A DNA stretch of 60,911 nt, taken from assembly GCF_000719335.1 (NCBI RefSeq), contig NZ_JOGB01000042.1:1-60911 (forward strand), read 5' to 3'. The translations under genes were made by a program, and so were the position numbers. How positions within the stretch are numbered: the first letter of the stretch is position 1; the number at the start of each line of letters is the position of its first letter. Below the pieces are notes generated by a model. It did not search any database. It had not been told where the DNA came from and saw nothing but the letters and a program-made list of their open reading frames with translations. This document shows positions 15,352-21,237 of the stretch, one piece after another. Source of the DNA: Streptomyces sp. NRRL S-87 (GTDB lineage: Bacteria > Actinomycetota > Actinomycetes > Streptomycetales > Streptomycetaceae).

Positions 15352-16326
15352 TCAGATCAGGTGGGCGCGCTGGTAGAAGGCCAACGCCGGCCGGGTCAGC
15401 AGGCCGGCGGAGGCGAGGAACTCCATCAGGCCGGCGCAACTGGCCCGCAGCATGGCCTTGTGGTGCTCGTTGGCCCGCGCTTCGGCCACGGCGCGCCGCT
15501 CGTCGAGGCCGGCGGCGGCGTACACCCGCCGGTTCACCATGCTGGTGACGATGACGTACGAGGCGGACGCCACCACGAACGCGTTGATCCGGCGCCGCAC
15601 CCGGCCCGCGCCCGCGAGCCGGCGGCGGGTCTCGTCGCGCGCGAACTTCATGTGCCGGGACTCCTCGACCACGTGGATGTTGCTGATGGTCCGGACGAAC
15701 GGCGCCACCCGCTCGTCGCGCATCCAGTCGCGCTGCATGACGTCGAGGACCTCCTCGGCGACCAGGATCGCGGCGTAGGCCGCCTCACCGAAGGCCAGCG
15801 TCTTGAAGGCGCGGCCGAGTTCGAGCGCGAGGCGACCGGGACGGTAGGCGGGCGCGCCGAGCTTCCGCGCGCCCCGGGCGAACATGATCGAGTGCCGGCA
15901 CTCGTCGGCGACCTCGGTCAGCGCCCACTGGAAGCGCGCCTGCGTGGGGTCCTTCGCGTAGAGGTCGCGCAGCACCAGCTGCTGGAGGATCATCTCGAAC
16001 CAGATCCCCGTGCCGGCCACCGACGCGGCCTCCTGCCGCGTCAGCTCCTTGCGCTGCTCCTCGGTCAGTTCGTTCCAGTAGCGGGTGCCGTAGAGCGTGC
16101 TCCACTCCGGGCTCGCGCCGTGGAAGTCCCTGTCGAGGGGCGTCTCCCAGTCCACCTCGGTGGCCGGGTCGTACGACAGGAGCGCCGCGGAGTCCAGCAA
16201 CCGGCGGGCCGAGTCGTCCGGCGCGGGCGACGACCCGGGGGCGGGTTCCGGGGTCGGCTCCGGGGCCGGGTCGGTGGCGGGCGGGGCTGTCGCGAGCGGG
16301 GTGGTGCCCGCGCTGCTGCGTGTCAT
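15352..16326 (-). CDS. AurF-like diiron oxygenase
   Basis: The 324-residue protein belongs to the p-aminobenzoate N-oxygenase (AurF) diiron family. After a Pro/Ala/Glu-rich leader of about 40 residues, the helical bundle carries the metal ligands in the right order: E111, E142-x-x-H145, E191, H218, E222 and H225. The spacing H-x3-E-x2-H at the end matches AurF exactly. AurF itself oxidises aryl amines to nitro groups; close relatives have other or unknown substrates, including lipids. It is the first gene of an operon with its likely reductase and a hydrolase. Two abutting palindromes just upstream (16374-16423) suggest tight repression. The exact start is uncertain because the leader is low-complexity. 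Confidence 0.88.
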   Translation of the reverse strand: MTRSSAGTTPLATAPPATDPAPEPTPEPAPGSSPAPDDSARRLLDSAALLSYDPATEVDWETPLDRDFHGASPEWSTLYGTRYWNELTEEQRKELTRQEAASVAGTGIWFEMILQQLVLRDLYAKDPTQARFQWALTEVADECRHSIMFARGARKLGAPAYRPGRLALELGRAFKTLAFGEAAYAAILVAEEVLDVMQRDWMRDERVAPFVRTISNIHVVEESRHMKFARDETRRRLAGAGRVRRRINAFVVASASYVIVTSMVNRRVYAAAGLDERRAVAEARANEHHKAMLRASCAGLMEFLASAGLLTRPALAFYQRAHLI

Positions 16327-16373
16327 GGTGCGGCTCCCTTGGGCGTCGAACGGCGGTCCGAACCGGCCACTCG

Positions 16374-16423
16374 CTTGTTAGACAGGCCGTATAACAAGCT
16401 TGTTGGACGGACCGTATAACAAG
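16374..16423. promoter_or_regulatory. Two abutting 25-bp palindromic operators upstream of the AurF-like operon
   Basis: Positions 16374-16398 and 16399-16423 are two copies of one 25-bp element. Both begin CTTGTT, share CCGTATAACAAG at the end, and differ at only three positions. Each is an imperfect palindrome (CTTGTTA...TAACAAG). They start 48 bp upstream of the oxygenase ATG and are far more A+T-rich than the surroundings. Size and symmetry suit TetR-family dimers bound side by side. No TetR gene lies in the neighbourhood, so the regulator would be encoded elsewhere. Confidence 0.8.
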
Positions 16424-16511
16424 CGCCCCCGCGCGGCCTACCCCTGAGTAGGAATTCGGACTCCGCATCCGCGCCGGGGCGTTGTCGGTGGCGGCTGGCA
16501 GGGTGGGGCCC

Positions 16512-16745
16512 ATGGACGAGCGGATGCACGGGCGGATCGCGCGGGGCCCCGCGCGCGGGCCCGGACGGGAATGGGTGGAGCTGGTGGGCGGGCCGCTGGA
16601 CGGCCTCGTCCTCGACGTGGCGGGTTGGCCCGCGGCCGAACGGGCCGCGGGCACCCTGCTGATGACGGAGGTCGACGACCCCGGCGGCCGCGCCGCGTAC
16701 GAGGCCCGCCCGGGCGACGCGCACCGGTTCGACTGGCGCGGCTGA
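16512..16745 (+). CDS. Small protein, unknown function
   Basis: A 77-residue frame starting M-D-E-R-M-H-G-R. The core W-V-E-L-V-G-G-P-L-D-G-L-V-L-D-V and a closing F-D-W-R-G look like structured protein rather than a shadow frame. No signal peptide or membrane segment. I do not recognise a named family, but G-G-P-x-D-G-x-x followed by a short beta-rich region occurs in small actinobacterial hypotheticals. It is divergent from the AurF-like operon and shares that intergenic region, so it may feel the same palindromic operators. Confidence 0.6.
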   Translation: MDERMHGRIARGPARGPGREWVELVGGPLDGLVLDVAGWPAAERAAGTLLMTEVDDPGGRAAYEARPGDAHRFDWRG

Positions 16746-17018
16746 CGGCCGCGGGAGCGCCCGTCGCGCCCGGCGGGTCCATCTGTTGGCCCAGCCCGCC
16801 CCGGTGGGCGTCACGGCACTTTCTTCCGCGGCGCCCTCGCCCCCGCCGACCTGCGGAAAGGGCCGGTGCGAGGACGCTCGGGGGACGGCCGGTGGCGGGT
16901 GGCCGGGACGGCGGCGGGTGGGCCGCAGGGGAGCGTGCGGATGTCCCCTCGGGTGTACGGCCGCACAATGAGCGCTGTCCGCTGTCCGTGCCCGTCCGCG
17001 CCGAATCGGAGTCAGCCC

Positions 17019-17381
17019 ATGAAGGACCTCAAGTTCGAGCAGAAGCGCTCGCTGTCGCGCATCGAGGCGGCCGACCAGCTCGCCGCGCTCGCCGACGCGC
17101 TGCGCAAGGGCGGGGACGCCGAGCTGGAACTCGGCGACGTCACGCTGAGCCTGCGGATCCCCGACGACCTGCGCAGCGAGGTGGAGGTCGAGGTCGGCAG
17201 CGGCGAGGTCGAGCTGGAGATCGAGCTGAAGTGGCCGACCACCCGCCCCCGGACCGCGACCCGCCCGGCAGCCGCCGCCGAAGAGGCCCCCAAGCCGCGC
17301 AAGAGCACGCCCGCCAAGCCGCGGCGGACCGGCACCGCACGGACCGCGGCCGCGAAGCGCCCCGCCGTGAAGTCGCCCTGA
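17019..17381 (+). CDS. Amphi-Trp domain protein
   Basis: A 120-residue cytosolic protein. Residues 1-75 carry the amphi-Trp pattern: a helix with L-S-R-I-E-A-A-D-Q-L-A-x-L-A-x-A-L, then alternating beta strands rich in Glu/Val, ending L-E-I-E-L-K-W with the hallmark Trp. The last 45 residues are a Lys/Pro/Ala/Thr tail (K-P-R-K, K-P-R-R) that could touch nucleic acid or be disordered. The function of this family is not established. A 29-bp tandem repeat begins 2 nt after its stop codon. Confidence 0.8.
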   Translation: MKDLKFEQKRSLSRIEAADQLAALADALRKGGDAELELGDVTLSLRIPDDLRSEVEVEVGSGEVELEIELKWPTTRPRTATRPAAAAEEAPKPRKSTPAKPRRTGTARTAAAKRPAVKSP

Positions 17382-17382
17382 G

Positions 17383-17498
17383 CCCCGCGGGGAACCTCTG
17401 CCCGTGACCGGTCCGGCGGGGAACCTCTGCCCGTGACTGGCCCCGCGGGGAACCTCTGCCCGTGACCGGCCCCGCGGGGAACCTTTGCCCGTGACCGG
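17383..17498. repeat. Four-copy 29-bp tandem repeat
   Basis: Four units of exactly 29 bp start at 17383, 17412, 17441 and 17470. The unit is CCCCGCGGGGAACCTCTG followed by CCCGTGACCGG. Unit 2 has TCCGGCGGGG at its start and TG for CG near the end; unit 4 has TTT for TCT. Each unit holds a CCCCGCGGGG palindrome. There are no spacers, so it is not CRISPR. It begins 2 nt after the amphi-Trp stop codon and could work as a multi-hairpin terminator or protein-binding array. Confidence 0.9.
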
Positions 17499-17562
17499 TC
17501 GTCCTTCCGTTACGGGGGCTGGCTCATCAGCTCGTATGCGACGTCCACGGAAGAGGGCCGAC

Positions 17563-17775
17563 ATGCAGGCGAACGACCCGGGCACACTCGAGACCACCCT
17601 GGCCGACGGCCGCCGGATGACGCTGTCCCTCCCGCGGACGGACGCGCCCTGGGCCGCCGACGGCATCGGCGCGCTGCGCGTCGTCCCGCCCACGCACACC
17701 GGCCGCGCCGCGGAGCCCCAACCGCTGCCCGAACGCCCCGTCCTGCCCCTCGAAGTGGCCCTCCTCGCCTTCTGA
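17563..17775 (+). CDS. Small protein, unknown function
   Basis: A 70-residue frame starting M-Q-A-N-D-P-G-T-L-E. AGAGGG lies 5 nt before the ATG, which favours this start over an ATG at 17536. The sequence has a beta-rich first half (T-T-L-A-D-G-R-R-M-T-L-S-L-P) and a Pro-rich end (P-L-P-E-R-P-V-L-P-L-E-V-A-L-L-A-F). No signal peptide or membrane segment. I do not recognise it. Support rests on the ribosome site and a sensible composition only. Confidence 0.5.
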   Translation: MQANDPGTLETTLADGRRMTLSLPRTDAPWAADGIGALRVVPPTHTGRAAEPQPLPERPVLPLEVALLAF

Positions 17776-17974
17776 CCCGCGCAACCCGGCCCCGCTCTCC
17801 GACCTGCGCGACCCACCCCGCTCCGACGCGCGCCCCCCGCCCGCCCCGCACCCCCGCGGCCGGTCCCCGCGGCGCGCCCGGGGTCGGCGGCCTGCCCGGC
17901 GTGCCGCACCGCCGTCCGCTACACAGAAGGGGGGCGGGCCGGGCAGGCGTGGGGGCACAGCCGAGGTGGGTCTC

Positions 17975-19558
17975 ATGGCGCAGGCAGAAGGACCGGACCG
18001 GGACGGCAGCGGTTCCACGGGATCGGGACGCCGGCGCGTCCTCGGGCTGGCCGCCGCCTCCCTGGCGGCCGCCCACCCCCTGGTCGCGGCGGCGCAGACC
18101 GCGGAGGGCGCCGCGCTGCCGCCTTCCCGGGGCCTGGACGTGCGGGCCGAGAACGCCCGCCCCGGACACCCCGACTGGCGCGTCACCCGGACCGGTGCGC
18201 AGCACGACGTCGAGGGGTTCGCCGACCGTACGAGCGTCCGGCCGGGGGAGCCCTTCACCCTCCGCGTCTCGACCACCGCAGCCGCCTACACCGTCTCCGC
18301 GTACCGCATGGGCTGGTACGGCGGGGCGCGGGCCCGGCTGGTGTGGCGCTCCGAGCCGCTGCCCGGAACCCGGCAGGCGCCCGCCCGTACCGACCCCGCG
18401 ACCCGGATGGTCCGCACCGACTGGGAGCCGTCCGCGCGGATCGATACCACCGGCTGGCCCGAGGGCTGCTATCTCCTGCGGCTGGACACCCGCGACGGCC
18501 GCGCCCAGCGGTACGTGCCGATCACCCTGCGGTCCCGGAGCACCGCGGGCCGCACCGTGCTCGTCAACGCCGTCGCGACCTGGCAGGCGTACAACCGCTG
18601 GGGCGGCGCCGAGCTGTACCAGGGGAGCACCGGCCGCAACGACTCGCGATCGCTCGCCGTCTCCTTCGACCGGCCGTACGTCAACCGCAAGGGCGGCGGC
18701 CAGTTCATGTTCTTCGAGGCGCCGCTGCTCGCCCTGGCCGAACGCCTCGGCCTGCCCCTCGCGTACGCCACCGGGGTGGACGTCGCCCGCGAGGCCCGAC
18801 TCCTGCGGGGGGCGGCGGCCGTGCTCTCCCCCGGCCACGACGAGTACTGGAGCCCCGAGCAGCGGCTGCACGTCACGCGCGCCCGCGACCGCGGAACGAA
18901 CCTCGCCGTGTTCGGTGCCAACTGCTGCTACCGGCGCGTCCGCTTCGAGCCCTCGCCGCTCGGCCCCGACCGGATCGTGGTCTGCTACAAGGAGGACTAC
19001 GCCCGGGACCCCGGCTACCGCCGCGGACTGCCACCCACCCACGACTTCCGGGACGGGCCGGCCGCCGACCCCGAGAGCGCGCTCCTCGGGGTGCTCTACG
19101 ACGGTTACCCGGTGGACGCGCCGTACGTCGTCTCCCGGCCTGGGCACTGGCTGTTCACGGGCACCGGCGTGCGCGCCGGGGAGTCCTTCGCGCACCTGGT
19201 GGGCATCGAGTACGACCGGGTCGACACCACCCGCCCCACCCCGCGGCCGATCGAGATCCTGGCCCACTCCCCGGTGGTGTGCAAGGGCCGCCGCAGCCAC
19301 GCCGACTCGGCGTACCTCACCCTGCCGGGCGGCGCCGCCGTGTTCGCCACCGGCACCATGCGCTGGGTCGAGGCCCTGGACGCCCAGGGGCCCGGCGACG
19401 GGGCGAACCACGGCATGGACGGCCGTACGGGGCGGTTCACCCGCACCGTCACCGAGAACGTGCTGCGGGCCTTCGCGCGCGGCCCGGTGGGCCGGGTCCG
19501 GCCCGCCGCCGACAACGTGACGGCCCATTACCCGAACGGCCCGCACCCCGGCGCGTAG
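17975..19558 (+). CDS. Secreted N,N-dimethylformamidase beta-subunit-like protein
   Basis: The 527-residue product has a Tat-like signal (G-R-R-R-V-L-G-L-A-A-A-S then a long Ala stretch). The mature part resembles the large subunit of N,N-dimethylformamidase: an early immunoglobulin-like region with Y-R-M-G-W-Y-G-G, then a Rossmann-like core with S-P-G-H-D-E-Y-W, G-A-N-C-C-Y and R-P-G-H-W-L-F-T-G-T-G. The H-D-E-Y-W signature is typical. Most secreted actinobacterial members have no proven activity, so amide hydrolysis is only a guess. CGAGG lies 8 nt before the ATG at 17975. The last 10 codons, including the stop, are repeated just downstream. Confidence 0.8.
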   Translation: MAQAEGPDRDGSGSTGSGRRRVLGLAAASLAAAHPLVAAAQTAEGAALPPSRGLDVRAENARPGHPDWRVTRTGAQHDVEGFADRTSVRPGEPFTLRVSTTAAAYTVSAYRMGWYGGARARLVWRSEPLPGTRQAPARTDPATRMVRTDWEPSARIDTTGWPEGCYLLRLDTRDGRAQRYVPITLRSRSTAGRTVLVNAVATWQAYNRWGGAELYQGSTGRNDSRSLAVSFDRPYVNRKGGGQFMFFEAPLLALAERLGLPLAYATGVDVAREARLLRGAAAVLSPGHDEYWSPEQRLHVTRARDRGTNLAVFGANCCYRRVRFEPSPLGPDRIVVCYKEDYARDPGYRRGLPPTHDFRDGPAADPESALLGVLYDGYPVDAPYVVSRPGHWLFTGTGVRAGESFAHLVGIEYDRVDTTRPTPRPIEILAHSPVVCKGRRSHADSAYLTLPGGAAVFATGTMRWVEALDAQGPGDGANHGMDGRTGRFTRTVTENVLRAFARGPVGRVRPAADNVTAHYPNGPHPGA

Positions 19559-19595
19559 GCCCCGTTTACCCGAACGGCCCGCACCCCGGCGCGTA
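19528..19595. repeat. 30-bp direct repeat duplicating the 3' end of the dimethylformamidase-like gene
   Basis: Positions 19528-19557 and 19566-19595 are identical over 30 bp. The first copy encodes the last residues P-N-G-P-H-P-G-A and most of the TAG stop; the second is 38 bp on, in another frame, and runs into TAA. A small tandem duplication of the gene end is the simplest reading. Confidence 0.9.
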
Positions 19596-19667
19596 AGCGC
19601 CGTCCCGCGCATCCCCCCGGTTACTGTCCGGAAATCGTCAGATACGTTCCTTTCCTCCCGGGGGTGT

Positions 19668-21026
19668 GTGTTGCGGAAGACCACCGTTGCCCTGACCTTC
19701 CTCGCCACGCTCGCCGCGGGCACCGGCCTGACGGCCATGGCCGCCCCCGCCGACGCCGGCGCACCGGAGCGGGGCAGGGGCACGAACGTCCTCGTCGTCG
19801 GCATCGACAGCCGGGCCGGCCTGTCCGCCGCGGAGAAGCGCCGCCTCAACGTCGGCGGCAAGGGCTGCAACTGCACGGACGTCATGCTGCTCGTCCACCT
19901 CTCCCAGGACGAGCGCCGGGCCAGCGTCGTCTCGATCCCCCGCGACTCGTACGTCGCCTACGCGCAGGACAGCGAGCCGGCCCGGCTCGGCAAGATCAAC
20001 GGCGCGTACGCCCTCGGTGGCCGGCCGCTGACGGTCAAGACCGTCGAGAAGGCCACCGGCCTGCGCATCGACCACTACCTGGAGACCGGCTTCACGGGCT
20101 TCGAGGCGACGGTCGACAACCTCGGCGGGGCCGTCGTGTGCACCACCGAACCGCTCAAGGACGACAACTCCGGCCTCGACATCCCCGCCGGTGTCCACCG
20201 CGTCGACGGCCGCGGCGCCCTGCGCTACGTGCGGGCCCGCCACATCACCAAACGCCCCGGGGACCTCGGCCGGATGCGCCGCCAACAGCGCACCGTGTCC
20301 GACCTGCTGACGAAGCTGACCGGCGAGGGCGCCCTGGCCGACCCGCTGAGCACCGCCCGTACCGTCCGGACGCTGCTGAAGACCGTGCGCACCGACGACC
20401 GGACCGACCTGGAGGACCTGGTCCGCATCGGCTGGGCGGTCGGGCGGCTCTCCGCCCGGCAGACCGAGTTCGCCACCGTCCCGCTCAAGGAGTTCGACCA
20501 CCGCGTGCCCGGTGTCGGCTCCACCCTCCTGTGGCACGACGCCCGCGCGCAGGCGCTGTGGGCCGCGCTGGCGGCGGACCGGCCGATCACCGGCGATCCG
20601 CGCATCCAGCCGGTCGGCGAGGCCGCCACCCCTGCCAACCCGCCCTGGATCGCCGTGCGCGTCGATCACGCGAAGACCGCCGCCGCCCTGCGCAAGAGCA
20701 ACTTCGCCGTCACCGACACCTCCAAGAACGCGCCGGCCGTACGCCCGGCGGGCCCGCCCGTCGTCCGGTACGCGCCCGGCCGCGACGACGAGGCGGCCAC
20801 CCTTGCCGCGGCCCTGCCCGGCGCCCGCCTGGAGGCCGTACCGGGACATGACGCCGGCTTCGACGTGGCGGTCGGCACCGGACCCGCCACGGTGCGGACC
20901 GTGACCTACGACCGCAACGTCGCCGACGGCGCGCCCGCCACCGGCGACCGGCTGGGCTGCGCCGGCACGATGGGCCGCCCGGGTACGCCGACCGGACCGG
21001 CCCCCGCGAAGCCGCACACCGGCTGA
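19668..21026 (+). CDS. LCP-family cell-wall glycopolymer ligase (LytR-CpsA-Psr)
   Basis: The 452-residue protein has an N-terminal signal or membrane anchor (R-K-T-T-V-A-L-T-F-L-A-T-L-A). The LCP catalytic domain follows: V-L-V-V-G-I-D-S-R, the acidic D-V-M-L-L-V, S-I-P-R-D-S-Y-V, and K-I-N-G-A-Y-A-x-G-G. These residues bind the polyprenyl pyrophosphate and Mg2+. The C-terminal 100 residues look like the LytR_C domain often found in actinobacterial members. LCP proteins attach teichoic acids, arabinogalactan or other glycopolymers to peptidoglycan. Start is GTG 19668, with TTG next to it; a G-run precedes both. The C-C pair K-G-C-N-C-T near the active site is less usual. Confidence 0.88.
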   Translation: MLRKTTVALTFLATLAAGTGLTAMAAPADAGAPERGRGTNVLVVGIDSRAGLSAAEKRRLNVGGKGCNCTDVMLLVHLSQDERRASVVSIPRDSYVAYAQDSEPARLGKINGAYALGGRPLTVKTVEKATGLRIDHYLETGFTGFEATVDNLGGAVVCTTEPLKDDNSGLDIPAGVHRVDGRGALRYVRARHITKRPGDLGRMRRQQRTVSDLLTKLTGEGALADPLSTARTVRTLLKTVRTDDRTDLEDLVRIGWAVGRLSARQTEFATVPLKEFDHRVPGVGSTLLWHDARAQALWAALAADRPITGDPRIQPVGEAATPANPPWIAVRVDHAKTAAALRKSNFAVTDTSKNAPAVRPAGPPVVRYAPGRDDEAATLAAALPGARLEAVPGHDAGFDVAVGTGPATVRTVTYDRNVADGAPATGDRLGCAGTMGRPGTPTGPAPAKPHTG

Positions 21027-21169
21027 CCGACGGCCGGGGCGGCCCCGGGCAACGGGGAGGGGGTGTGCGCGCGTCGGTACGAGGAACCGCCGTCCGCGCG
21101 ACGGCCCCCACCGACCGATGCCGGATCGCGCTGCTCAAGGCGGCCACGCCGCTCTGAGCCCGGATCGAC

Positions 21170-21196
21170 GTGCGCCGGGGGATCCCGGGGGCGCAC
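21170..21196. promoter_or_regulatory. Dyad upstream of the CHAT-WD40 gene
   Basis: GTGCGCC and GGCGCAC flank a GGGGGATCCCGGG core, giving a GC-rich dyad that ends 41 bp before the ATG. It could be an operator or a leader hairpin. No clear -10/-35 pair can be assigned. Confidence 0.4.
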
Positions 21197-21237
21197 GATG
21201 GTCGTGTAGGCAGTCCCGGCCGTTCTCAGAGGCAGCG

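Noticed and set aside
17383..17498. Possible CRISPR array
   Set aside because: Units are contiguous with no spacers and no cas genes are near.
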